From the NCBI GenBank assembly GCA_036635475.1, contig JAVWQH010000035.1, positions 1 through 17,925 of the forward strand: 17,925 nt of DNA. The letters are read 5' to 3'. Positions 7,458 to 14,666 of the stretch are shown here, one piece after another (the stretch's first letter is position 1; every line of letters begins with the position of its first letter). Under the pieces are notes generated by a model. It did not search any database. It was given only the letters and a program-made list of their open reading frames with translations, and was not told where the DNA came from. Both the position numbers and the translations under genes were made by a program. This DNA is from JAHHUA01 sp036635475 (GTDB lineage Bacteria > Bacillota > Clostridia > Oscillospirales > Ruminococcaceae).

Positions 7458-8530
7458 TATTGCTTACCCCCAAACCCATACGACTTTTTAATCATTAGAT
7501 AAATAAAGCAAGGTGCACCTATCATTGAAATAAGTATTCCAATCGGCAGCTCATTTTTCGGTATAATTGTTCTGCAAAATACATCTGCCCAAACTAAAAG
7601 TATTGACCCCAACAGTCCACTCACAGGAACAAGTTTTTTATGATTAGTTCCAACAATAATTCGTACAATATGCGGAATAATTAATCCGACAAATCCAATC
7701 ATACCTGATGCGTAAACAATAAAGCCTATCATTAATGATGAAACAAGCAAAAAGAAATTCCTGTATTTATGCAAATCAGTACCCAGCGTTATTGATACTT
7801 CATCACCCAAAAGCATCAAGTTAAGCACTCTCGATTGTGTCCAGAAAAATATTGTACAAACAAATACTAATGGTAGGATAACTGCGATATTCTCCCACTT
7901 TGCACCTGCTAAACTTCCCATAAGCCAGTAACTAATTGTCATCATACCCTCTTTGTCGTGTGCAAAATACACAATAAAACTTGAAAATGCACTACAAACG
8001 GAGCTTAATGCCATTCCGGCAAGAAGTAGTTTAACGCTATTACTCCTACTTCCCACATTAGCTAAAACAAGAACCATAATTGATATCCCAAAAGCACCAA
8101 AACAGCCCATTACTCCTATGGAATTTGACCCAAAAGCTGTACCAATTCCAAGCATTACTGCAAGCGTTGCACCAAGTGATGCACCAGATGATATACCTAG
8201 AATATATGGGTCAGCTAACGGATTTTTTACAATCGCCTGCATTACAACGCCACAAACAGCAAGTCCCATTCCAACTCCAACTGCGAGTATTAATCGTGGC
8301 AAGCGAATGAATATGACAATATCGTGAAGTGGACCTGTTCCATAGACCGCTGCATCGCCTACTCCAAAAACTTTATACAGCAGCACTTTATGCACATCTG
8401 TAAAAGGAATATGTGTTGAACCTATGGTAATTGCAAATACTATAGAAAAAATCAATATTATTGACAATAATAAAATAAGCACAACATACATAGGCGTATT
8501 TTTAACAAATCCGTTTTTTGTTTTTTCCAT
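7457..8530 (-). CDS. btuC: Corrinoid ABC importer permease (BtuC/FecCD family)
   Basis: A 357-residue inner membrane protein with about ten hydrophobic helices. The first (about 13-35) follows a charged N-terminus. Family features visible are RLPRLILAVGVGMGLAVCGVVMQAIVKNPLADPYILGISSGASLGA (residues about 77-122) and GMIGFVGLIIPHIVR near residues 275-290, the coupling-helix region. It forms the channel of the importer with the ATPase. It lies 16 bp after the lipoprotein gene and shares one base with the ATPase gene. AAGGA upstream is a modest ribosome binding site. Substrate assignment depends on the riboswitch of the operon. Confidence 0.87.
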   Translation of the reverse strand: MEKTKNGFVKNTPMYVVLILLLSIILIFSIVFAITIGSTHIPFTDVHKVLLYKVFGVGDAAVYGTGPLHDIVIFIRLPRLILAVGVGMGLAVCGVVMQAIVKNPLADPYILGISSGASLGATLAVMLGIGTAFGSNSIGVMGCFGAFGISIMVLVLANVGSRSNSVKLLLAGMALSSVCSAFSSFIVYFAHDKEGMMTISYWLMGSLAGAKWENIAVILPLVFVCTIFFWTQSRVLNLMLLGDEVSITLGTDLHKYRNFFLLVSSLMIGFIVYASGMIGFVGLIIPHIVRIIVGTNHKKLVPVSGLLGSILLVWADVFCRTIIPKNELPIGILISMIGAPCFIYLMIKKSYGFGGKQ

Positions 8531-8546
8531 TTTATCGAATCCTTAA

Positions 8547-9602
8547 TTATTTATTTGATTCTGGATATAACCCATTTGAAATTGTGTTTATACCATCAAT
8601 TGTTCGAACTGTGCTTGCATATAAATCACCTAGCAAAATAGGATATATTCTTCCGTTTTTAACTGCATCAAGACTTGCGTATGCTGGATCTTCAGTTATT
8701 TTTGCAACTTTTTCTTTTCCTGTTGCTTCAATATCAGTATCTCTTGACATATACACAACAAAAATTGCATTTGGGTTAACTGCAATTAAATCTTCTTTAG
8801 AGATTTTGTTTGTTTCAGGCATAGACAATTTGCCTCCCAATTGTGTGACGATATCTCCAGCCAATGATTTCGTTGAATAATTTGAAATGGTATCCTTCAT
8901 AAGTTCAACAACAGCTACTGATTGAGGTTCTTTACCTTCAGTTGCTTTAAGAGCTTCTGCGATTTTGTTTTGCATTTGGTCAACTAATTCTTGTGCTTTA
9001 TCTTCAACATTAAAAATTTTGCCGATATTCAACAAATCTGTACATTCGTTTGCAATTGTTCGAGTATGTCCGCCTGGGCGAGTGTTTGTATTCATATAGC
9101 AATGTGTACCTTTACTTTCCCAATTAGATACATCGCCAAATTTTTTATCAGAGAAAATTGATCCCCAGCTAAAAATCATATCAGGCTGCATAGCAGTAAC
9201 TGTTTCTTTATCTGGAGCAAAAACAGATTCATCATAGTGCATTTTTGAAAGTCCGTCTTTCCATATTTCTTTAACTTCATTATCCAAACCATATGCTGCA
9301 ACAACTTTATCTTCAAGTCCAAGTGCGATCATAGTTTCTATCGAACCTTGATATATAGCCAAAACTTTTTCAGGGGCTTTTTCGTATACTGTTGTTACTT
9401 CTTCGCCTGCATAATTATAATTTGTGATAGTGACAGGATAGTGTTGTTCTTTCTTTTCGGCAGTTGAACTTTGGGAAACTTGAGAAACTTCTGATGAAGA
9501 AATAGTTTCAGAGTTTGGCTTAACTTTTTCCCCTTGATTGCAACCTGTCAGCATTGCGACGGCAAGCACCGTTGTGAAAACTCTTTGAATGATTTTGTTC
9601 AT
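8547..9602 (-). CDS. btuF: Corrinoid-binding ABC importer lipoprotein (BtuF-like)
   Basis: A 351-residue extracellular solute-binding lipoprotein of the class III (FecB/BtuF) type. A signal peptide ends at lipobox Leu-Thr-Gly-Cys21, followed by a Ser-rich linker (about 30-50). The two-lobed fold is indicated by KVLAIYQGSIETMIALGLEDKVVAAYG and EDPAYASLDAVKNGRIYPI. It should capture substrate outside the membrane and deliver it to the permease. The start at 9602 is preferred over the in-frame ATG at 9608, because AGGGAG (9616-9611) is eight bases from the former and only two from the latter. The gene directly follows a cobalamin riboswitch and its terminator. Confidence 0.87.
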   Translation of the reverse strand: MNKIIQRVFTTVLAVAMLTGCNQGEKVKPNSETISSSEVSQVSQSSTAEKKEQHYPVTITNYNYAGEEVTTVYEKAPEKVLAIYQGSIETMIALGLEDKVVAAYGLDNEVKEIWKDGLSKMHYDESVFAPDKETVTAMQPDMIFSWGSIFSDKKFGDVSNWESKGTHCYMNTNTRPGGHTRTIANECTDLLNIGKIFNVEDKAQELVDQMQNKIAEALKATEGKEPQSVAVVELMKDTISNYSTKSLAGDIVTQLGGKLSMPETNKISKEDLIAVNPNAIFVVYMSRDTDIEATGKEKVAKITEDPAYASLDAVKNGRIYPILLGDLYASTVRTIDGINTISNGLYPESNK

Positions 9603-9631
9603 TTTCATATCTCCCTAAATTTAATAAAATA

Positions 9632-9667
9632 ATAAAAACCTGCATCAAGCTCAAGGCTCAATACAGG
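9632..9667 (-). terminator. Riboswitch expression-platform terminator
   Basis: On the minus strand a 12-bp stem (CCTGTATTGAGC with GCTTGATGCAGG, including G-U pairs) spans 9667-9639. A U-rich tract follows, ending about 20 bases before the btuF ribosome binding site. It stands between the aptamer and the first gene, so it is the likely OFF switch when cobalamin is bound. Confidence 0.85.
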
Positions 9668-9769
9668 TTAATAACAAATAAAATGTATGCCAAATTCAAT
9701 CAGAATCAGCATAATTTACAAGTACCTCTTGAGTGCGAAGAGTTCGGCGTTAAAAAACGCTTAGTACCA

Positions 9770-9950
9770 ATGTAACATAGCCGTATTCTGACTTAAATCC
9801 TAAAACGCAAATTCTCGCCTTCCCAATTTCTCAGTGGCTAAATGAAAAAAATCATTTATGAAAATTTGCTCAGATTATCACAGCAACGCTCTTGTGTGGG
9901 GTTCACACCCAACTTCCGTTTATCAAATAGATAAAATAGCTATGCAACAC
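9770..9950 (-). promoter_or_regulatory. Cobalamin (vitamin B12) riboswitch aptamer
   Basis: Read on the minus strand, the element has conserved cobalamin-aptamer blocks in order. These are GGAA...GGGTG-GAA-CCCCAC (about 9917-9894), GTTGCTGTGAT, GCCACTG (9838-9832), GGGAAGGC (9824-9817) and AAGTCAGAATAC (about 9794-9783). A P1 stem closes it, pairing 9950-9939 with 9781-9770 at 11 of 12 positions including G-U pairs. It is transcribed from a perfect promoter just upstream and followed by a terminator. Corrinoid binding should reduce expression of the importer operon and its CGGC gene. The class call rests on conserved blocks, not on a covariance search. Confidence 0.92.
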
Positions 9951-9966
9951 ATATTAAATTTTCTCT

Positions 9967-9995
9967 ATTATATCCTCGTAATTCTCGATTGTCAA
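9967..9995 (-). promoter_or_regulatory. Consensus promoter of the corrinoid importer operon
   Basis: On the minus strand the -35 is TTGACA (9995-9990), the spacer is 17 bases and the -10 is TATAAT (9972-9967), identical to the sigma-A consensus. Transcription would start near 9960, just before the riboswitch P1 stem. Such a strong promoter fits control mainly by transcript termination. Confidence 0.85.
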
Positions 9996-10128
9996 TGTCA
10001 CACATAATTTTGCTGAATATTTGTTAATTATATATAATTTTTCATTGAAATAATAATTAATTATATTAACTATTCATCTAAATAAAAGCAGTTTACGCTA
10101 AAATACTTTTAAATTCACAAACAAATTG

Positions 10129-10157
10129 TTGACTTATGACATTAATTTTTGTATAAT
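10129..10157 (+). promoter_or_regulatory. Promoter of the DUF134 gene with shared operator candidate
   Basis: TTGACT (10129-10134), a 17-base spacer and TATAAT (10152-10157). TTATGACATTAA (10134-10145) overlaps the -35 end and spacer. It nearly matches TTATGTCATAA at the same place in the NifX-like gene promoter (12619-12629), which suggests one regulator for both. Confidence 0.8.
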
Positions 10158-10191
10158 TATGTAGAGAAATACAGATAAAGGAGATAAAAAA

Positions 10192-10584
10192 ATGGCAAGA
10201 CCGCTAAAGCCCAGACGTATTTGTGAGTTACCAATAACTGCTGAATTTGCTCCTTGTTCAAAGCCAAAAGCGGAAGTTGTTGAACTTGCTATTGATGAAT
10301 ATGAAGTAATTCGTCTTATTGACTATCTTGGATTTACTCAAGAAGAATGTTCCTATCAAATGAATGTTGCAAGAACAACAGTTCAATCAATTTATGACTC
10401 TGCTCGCAAAAAATTGGCTGACACTTTGATAAATGGAAAGCGCTTATCAATTCGTGGAGGAAGTTATGATGTCTGCTCCTATTCCAAAAAATGTTGCGGG
10501 AAAAATTGCCGCCACCGAAAATGCGATAAAATCCAATGTGAAAAAGGGATTGTAACTTGTAGAAATTGTACTGCAAAAGAATAA
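10192..10584 (+). CDS. DUF134 family DNA-binding protein with Cys-rich tail
   Basis: A 130-residue protein of the DUF134 family, recognised by its start MARPLKPRRI and the sigma-region-4-like helix-turn-helix at about residues 36-80 (EYEVIRLIDYLGFTQEECSYQMNVARTTVQSIYDSARKKLADTLINGK). The last 40 residues hold ten cysteines (CSYSKKCCGKNC...CDKIQC...CRNC), a likely metal or redox site. The family is often found beside NifX/NifB-like genes, and one lies 2.1 kb downstream here. A role as a regulator of that gene, and of itself, is inferred from shared promoter elements. AAAGGAG precedes the ATG. Confidence 0.85.
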   Translation: MARPLKPRRICELPITAEFAPCSKPKAEVVELAIDEYEVIRLIDYLGFTQEECSYQMNVARTTVQSIYDSARKKLADTLINGKRLSIRGGSYDVCSYSKKCCGKNCRHRKCDKIQCEKGIVTCRNCTAKE

Positions 10585-10613
10585 CATCTCCCCTTTTCCT
10601 TTCAATTACTACG

Positions 10614-10632
10614 AAGAATTATTAAAATTCTT
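10614..10632. promoter_or_regulatory. Inverted repeat resembling a PerR/Fur box
   Basis: GAATTAT-T-AAAATTC (10616-10630) is a 7-1-7 inverted repeat with one mismatch, extended to AAGAATT...AATTCTT. It lies 55 bp before the rubredoxin-type gene. PerR and Fur boxes have this 7-1-7 AT-rich shape, and rubrerythrin genes of clostridia are often PerR targets. No clear -35/-10 pair was found next to it, so it could instead be a weak hairpin after the DUF134 gene. Confidence 0.35.
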
Positions 10633-10686
10633 ATAAATCCGTTTCTTTAGAAAGTTCTAATTCAATTAATAAAAGGAGGTCAAAGC

Positions 10687-11352
10687 ATGAAAAAATTTGT
10701 ATGTACTATTTGCGGTTACATCTACGATGAAGCTGCAGGAATTCCTGAAAAAGGCATTGCCCCAGGCACAAAGTGGGAAGATTTACCTAAAGATTGGGTA
10801 TGCCCTTTATGTGGTGCACCTAAAGCACTGTTTAAAGAACAACAATCAACTGAAAATAAGCCTGTAAGACCTGCAACTATGGCTGTAGAAAATGAAGAAA
10901 TGCGTGAAATGTCATTCAGCGAATTAAGTATTCTATGTTCTAACCTTGCAAAAGGTTGTGAAAAGCAATATTTGGCTGAAGAATCTCAACTTTTCACTAC
11001 TCTTGCTGATTATTATAATAGCAAAGTAGCTCCATCTGCTGAAACTGATATTGAAACTCTCATAAACTTAATTAATAAAAATTTGGAAGAAAATTATCCT
11101 ATGACAAACGGACTTGCTAAAGACAATTCCGACAGAGGTTCTCTCCGAGCTTTAGTTTGGAGTGAAAAAGTAACTCGTATGTTAAGCTCACTTTTAATTC
11201 GTTACAAAAATGAGGGAGAGTCATTCCTTGAAAACACAAATGTATTTGTATGCGATATTTGTGGATTTATATATGTGGGTGATGAAGCCCCTGACATATG
11301 CCCTGTTTGTAAAGTGCCTAAATTCAAAATTTTAAAATTGCAAAGGAGGTAA
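10687..11352 (+). CDS. Protein with N- and C-terminal rubredoxin domains and helical middle
   Basis: A 221-residue cytosolic iron protein. The N-terminal 50 residues are a full rubredoxin: Cys6/Cys9 in CTICGYIYDEAAG and Cys39/Cys42 in WVCPLCGAP. The C-terminus is a short rubrerythrin-type rubredoxin knuckle with Cys189/192/205/208. Residues about 70-180 are helical and resemble the first part of a rubrerythrin (LAKGCEKQYLAEESQLFTTLADYY), but I do not see the paired ExxH diiron motifs. It probably passes electrons to the rubrerythrin encoded five bases downstream, in peroxide or oxygen reduction. AGGAGG at the usual distance fixes the start. The exact family name is uncertain. Confidence 0.75.
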   Translation: MKKFVCTICGYIYDEAAGIPEKGIAPGTKWEDLPKDWVCPLCGAPKALFKEQQSTENKPVRPATMAVENEEMREMSFSELSILCSNLAKGCEKQYLAEESQLFTTLADYYNSKVAPSAETDIETLINLINKNLEENYPMTNGLAKDNSDRGSLRALVWSEKVTRMLSSLLIRYKNEGESFLENTNVFVCDICGFIYVGDEAPDICPVCKVPKFKILKLQRR

Positions 11353-11356
11353 TATT

Positions 11357-12538
11357 ATGCACGCAGTAAGAAATATAAAATTATGTACAAAAGATTGTCT
11401 TTGTCTTTACGTTTGTCCAACAGGAGCTTCCGACACAGAAACAGGTCAAGTTGATGCAACAAAATGTATCGGATGCGGTATCTGTGCTAAATCTTGTCCT
11501 TCTCACGCAATTTCTATGGTACCTGAGGAATTTCCTCCTCAACAGCCTAAAAATTATGATGTGAAAAACGCAATGCAAGCTCTTGCAAAAAGCAAAGCTA
11601 AACAAGAAAATATTGCCGCTACTATTGCTGAAAATACAAGCAATCCGATTTTGCGTCAACTTGCTGAGGCGGCTTGCAAATCCAACCGTATTATGGGTGA
11701 GGATATCTTGAGAGAAGCAGGATATATGCTGCCTCAAAGCGGAAATACACATGAATTTTTGCAATCTCTCCTTGATGGCAAACAAGCCGAAGATTTCCCA
11801 ATAGAAATTGTTGAAAAACTTTTAAAAATGCTGCCAAACAATGATAAAAATATAAAACATACGGAGGAAAACAAAATGGAAAAATGGCGTTGTTCAGTAT
11901 GTGGCTATATTCACGAAGGACCTTTGCCAGAGGATTTCAAATGTCCACGTTGCAAACAGCCTGCATCAGTTTTTGTTAAAGTAGAAGAAAAATCTGCAAC
12001 TGAAAATATATATGCAGGTACAAAAACGGAAAAAAATCTTGCTGATGCTTTTGCCGGTGAGAGCCAAGCCAGAAATAAATATACATATTTCTCTAATATC
12101 GCAAAGCAAGAGGGTTATGACCAACTTTCTGAAATTTTCCTTAAAACCGCAAGAAATGAACAAGAACACGCACGTATTTGGTTTGAGGAATTAGGACATA
12201 TATCCAACACTGCAAATAATTTGTTAGCTGCCGCAGATGGCGAAAATTACGAGTGGACAGATATGTATGACCGCTTTGCAAAAGAAGCTGAAGAAGAAGG
12301 GTTTGCTGAATTAGCTGTGAGATTCCGCAAAGTTGCAGCAATTGAAAAATCCCACGAAGAACGTTATCGTGCATTGCTTTCCAATGTTGAAATGCAAAAA
12401 GTTTTTGAAAAAGGCGAAGAAACTATGTGGGAATGTCGTATTTGCGGTCATCTTGTAATGGGTAAAAAAGCTCCTGAAGTTTGCCCTGTTTGCAAATATG
12501 CTCAATCCTATTTTGAAGTTAGAAAAGAAAATTACTAA
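11357..12538 (+). CDS. Ferredoxin-rubredoxin-rubrerythrin-rubredoxin fusion
   Basis: A 393-residue cytosolic peroxide-reducing protein. Residues 10-47 form a ferredoxin module: Cys37/40/43/47 is a standard 4Fe-4S set, while Cys10/14/16/20 has unusual spacing. Residues about 65-165 are helical and of unknown family. A rubredoxin knuckle follows (Cys179/182/196/199). The diiron four-helix bundle runs over about 205-345, with ligand motifs LADAFAGESQAR, NEQEHA, EAEEEGF and IEKSHEER. A C-terminal rubredoxin (CRIC...CPVC) closes it. Electrons could run from the clusters to the diiron site, reducing peroxide to water. AGGAGG precedes ATG 11357. A second strong start occurs inside at 11876. An extended terminator follows. 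Confidence 0.85.
   Translation: MHAVRNIKLCTKDCLCLYVCPTGASDTETGQVDATKCIGCGICAKSCPSHAISMVPEEFPPQQPKNYDVKNAMQALAKSKAKQENIAATIAENTSNPILRQLAEAACKSNRIMGEDILREAGYMLPQSGNTHEFLQSLLDGKQAEDFPIEIVEKLLKMLPNNDKNIKHTEENKMEKWRCSVCGYIHEGPLPEDFKCPRCKQPASVFVKVEEKSATENIYAGTKTEKNLADAFAGESQARNKYTYFSNIAKQEGYDQLSEIFLKTARNEQEHARIWFEELGHISNTANNLLAAADGENYEWTDMYDRFAKEAEEEGFAELAVRFRKVAAIEKSHEERYRALLSNVEMQKVFEKGEETMWECRICGHLVMGKKAPEVCPVCKYAQSYFEVRKENY
11863..11878 (+). promoter_or_regulatory. Internal ribosome binding site and start within the rubrerythrin fusion
   Basis: GGAGG (11863-11867) stands eight bases before an in-frame ATG (11876, codon 174), exactly at the border where the rubredoxin-rubrerythrin part begins (MEKWRCSVCGYI). 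Initiation here would make a free 220-residue rubredoxin-rubrerythrin-rubredoxin protein. It is either a working second start or the remnant of a gene fusion. Confidence 0.6.
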
Positions 12539-12547
12539 GTAAACTGC

Positions 12548-12597
12548 AAAAGTATCTCACAAAGTATTTTCAACAAATATTTGTGAGATACTTTTTT
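12548..12597 (+). terminator. Terminator after the rubrerythrin fusion
   Basis: A perfect 16-bp stem (AAAAGTATCTCACAAA, 12548-12563, with its complement at 12580-12595) is followed by a T tract. It ends the rubredoxin-rubrerythrin transcript. Confidence 0.9.
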
Positions 12598-12613
12598 TAT
12601 AACACAATAGTTA

Positions 12614-12642
12614 TTGACTTATGTCATAAACTGATGTATCAT
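12614..12642 (+). promoter_or_regulatory. Promoter of the NifX-like gene with palindromic element
   Basis: TTGACT (12614-12619), 17-base spacer, TATCAT (12637-12642). The palindrome TTATGTCATAA (12619-12629) occupies the same place as TTATGACATTAA in the DUF134 promoter, including the shared TTGACTTATG start. Confidence 0.7.
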
Positions 12643-12727
12643 ATAAACAGATATTAAAGGAATTTTTCCGACTTATATCCATATGAATTATCGTTAATAA
12701 AATTAAAATTTATGGAGGAACTTTAAA

Positions 12728-13132
12728 ATGAAAATAGCAGTAACTTATGATAACGGACAAGTTTTCCAGCATTTTGGACATTGTGAAAACTTCAAAATTT
12801 ATGAAATTGAAAACAATATTGTTAAATCTTCAAAAGTTGTCAGTGCAATCGGTAGCGGACACGGTGCTTTATCGGAATTTTTGAAACTTAATGGCGTAGA
12901 GGCTCTTATCTGCGGTGGTATCGGTGGCGGTGCAAGAACTGCTCTTGCTGAAAACAAAATCGAGCTATACCCTGGAGTAACAGGCGATGCTGACGAGAAC
13001 GTAAAGGCTTTAATCGAGGGCAAACTTGTCTATAATCCAAACACTATGTGCAGTCATCATCACGAAGGCGGTCACGACTGTGGCGAACATCATTGCGGCG
13101 AAAATAAACATGGTTGCAGTGGTAACAACTAA
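12728..13132 (+). CDS. NifX-like dinitrogenase cofactor-family protein with His/Cys tail
   Basis: A 134-residue protein of the NifX/NafY/NifB C-terminal family (Fe-Mo cofactor binding fold), seen in MKIAVTYDNGQVFQHFGHCENFKIYEI at the start and GVEALICGGIGGGARTALAENKIELYPG at about residues 56-83. In nitrogen fixers such proteins carry Fe-S-Mo cofactors. No nif gene is seen here, so this is probably one of the many family members outside nitrogen fixation, with a metal or Fe-S handling role. The last 27 residues (CSHHHEGGHDCGEHHC...) are rich in His and Cys and should bind metal. GGAGG lies upstream of the ATG. A shared promoter element ties it to the DUF134 gene. Confidence 0.85.
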   Translation: MKIAVTYDNGQVFQHFGHCENFKIYEIENNIVKSSKVVSAIGSGHGALSEFLKLNGVEALICGGIGGGARTALAENKIELYPGVTGDADENVKALIEGKLVYNPNTMCSHHHEGGHDCGEHHCGENKHGCSGNN

Positions 13133-13150
13133 TTTTATATTACGCAAATA

Positions 13151-13197
13151 AAAACAGGTTATATTTCACTTTTTATAGTGTAATGTACCTGTTTTCT
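13151..13197 (+). terminator. Terminator after the NifX-like gene
   Basis: AAAACAGGT (13151-13159) pairs with ACCTGTTTT (13187-13195) with an inner CACT/AGTG stem. It lies about 20 bp after the stop and runs into a T-rich tract. Confidence 0.8.
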
Positions 13198-13234
13198 TCT
13201 TATATTTAGTAAAATGTTTATCTAAAATTTATTA

Positions 13235-13262
13235 TTGATAACTGCGAAAAAAATGGTATACT
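13235..13262 (+). promoter_or_regulatory. Promoter of the decarboxylase gene
   Basis: TTGATA (13235-13240), 16-base spacer, TATACT (13257-13262) preceded by TGG. It lies about 48 bp upstream of the chosen start codon. Confidence 0.65.
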
Positions 13263-13309
13263 TATCCATAGATTATTTTTTTTAATATTAAAAAACTATG
13301 GAGGAAACT

Positions 13310-14644
13310 ATGTACAATACACCCATTATGACGGCGGTTGAAAACTATATAAACAGTGACTGTGCAAGAATGCATATGCCAGGGCATAAAGGAAATATGC
13401 AAGGCTTTTTAAAAGAAGCGGCAAAGTACGATTTAACGGAAATTTCATGCACTGATAACCTTTATGACCCTAAAGATTGCATTTTGAAATGTGAAGAAGA
13501 ATATGCAAAAATATATGGTAGTGAACGAAGTATTATTTGTGCAGGCGGAAGTACGCTTTGTATTCAAACAATGCTCACCATAATTGCAAAAGAAAACGCA
13601 AAAATAATTGCAGGAAGAAATATCCACATTTCAGCTGTCAATGCTATGGGTTTATTGGGAATTGAACCTGTTTGGGTTTATCCTGAGGGCAATAGTGGCA
13701 AAGGTATGCCCGGAATTATTTCTCCTGAAAAAATTGAAAATGCAATATTAGAAAATGAAGATATTTGTGCTGTTTATATAACAACTCCCGATTATTTTGG
13801 AGTTTTGAGTGATGTTAAGGCAATAAGCGAAATATGCCATAAGCATAATGTGCCTTTATTAGTTGACAATGCTCATGGTGCAACACTGAAATTTTATGAA
13901 AAATCATGTCACCCTATGGATTTAGGGGCTGATATGTGCAATGATTCTCTGCACAAAACTCTGCCTATTTTAACAAGTGGAGCTGTTCTGCACATTGCAT
14001 CAAAAGAATTTGCAAAAAAAGCCAAAGAGTGTATGAGTATGTTTGGAACAACAAGTCCCAGCTATCTTATCCTTGAATCAATTGATTTGGCTTTAGACTA
14101 TTTAAAGAACGATGTTGCTGAGGATTGCAAAAAACTCGAAAAATGGGTTAAAGCTGCAAAAAAACTTGCTGTCGAAAAAGGCTTTGACGTACCAACAGGA
14201 AATTGCGAATATTCAAAGCTCGTACTAGGCTTTGCACCACTTGGATATACGTCCGAGGATTTCCGCTGTGAACTTAAAAAATATAATATTGAACATGAGT
14301 ATATGTCCGACACTCATTGTGTATTAATGCCCTCAGTTTTTAACAGTGATGACGAACTAAATCGAGTACTTAAATTGATTGAAAACATAACTCCAATTGG
14401 TGAGAGCATTGAATTTTCCAGTACATTTGTTGAACCTAAATCAGTAATGAGCATACGAAAAGCTATGTTTTCGCCAAAAGAGATTATTGATGTTTCAGAT
14501 TCTTTAGGCAGAATTTCCGCATCAGTGAAGAGTAAATGCCCTCCTGGGATACCTCTTTTAATTCCTGGTGAAATAATTGATGACAAAGTTATTAAAATTT
14601 TAAAAAAATATGGAATTTTAAAAGTAACTGTGGTACAATGTTAA
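13310..14644 (+). CDS. PLP-dependent Orn/Lys/Arg decarboxylase family protein (YaaO-like)
   Basis: A 444-residue fold-type I PLP enzyme of the short Orn/Lys/Arg decarboxylase group. It shows the N-terminal MPGHKG motif (23-28), the cofactor aspartate region VDNAHG (about 190-195) and the Schiff-base lysine Lys216 in SLHKTLP. The C-terminus has KCPPGIPLLIPGE, typical of the family's C-terminal domain. The start is set at 13310, because GGAGG (13300-13304) lies five bases upstream and overlaps an earlier in-frame ATG at 13298. It precedes darA-holB-ricT, as yaaO does in Bacillus subtilis. Activity on arginine, lysine or ornithine cannot be told from sequence. Confidence 0.87.
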   Translation: MYNTPIMTAVENYINSDCARMHMPGHKGNMQGFLKEAAKYDLTEISCTDNLYDPKDCILKCEEEYAKIYGSERSIICAGGSTLCIQTMLTIIAKENAKIIAGRNIHISAVNAMGLLGIEPVWVYPEGNSGKGMPGIISPEKIENAILENEDICAVYITTPDYFGVLSDVKAISEICHKHNVPLLVDNAHGATLKFYEKSCHPMDLGADMCNDSLHKTLPILTSGAVLHIASKEFAKKAKECMSMFGTTSPSYLILESIDLALDYLKNDVAEDCKKLEKWVKAAKKLAVEKGFDVPTGNCEYSKLVLGFAPLGYTSEDFRCELKKYNIEHEYMSDTHCVLMPSVFNSDDELNRVLKLIENITPIGESIEFSSTFVEPKSVMSIRKAMFSPKEIIDVSDSLGRISASVKSKCPPGIPLLIPGEIIDDKVIKILKKYGILKVTVVQC

Positions 14645-14666
14645 TATAAAGAATATATTCTTACTT

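Noticed and set aside
6651..9608. Annotation of the ABC operon as iron-siderophore uptake
   Set aside because: The protein family is ambiguous, and the leader contains a cobalamin riboswitch and no Fur box that I can see.
12728..13132. Evidence for nitrogen fixation
   Set aside because: A lone NifX-like gene is common in non-fixing anaerobes, and no nifH, nifD, nifK, nifE or nifB is present in the window.
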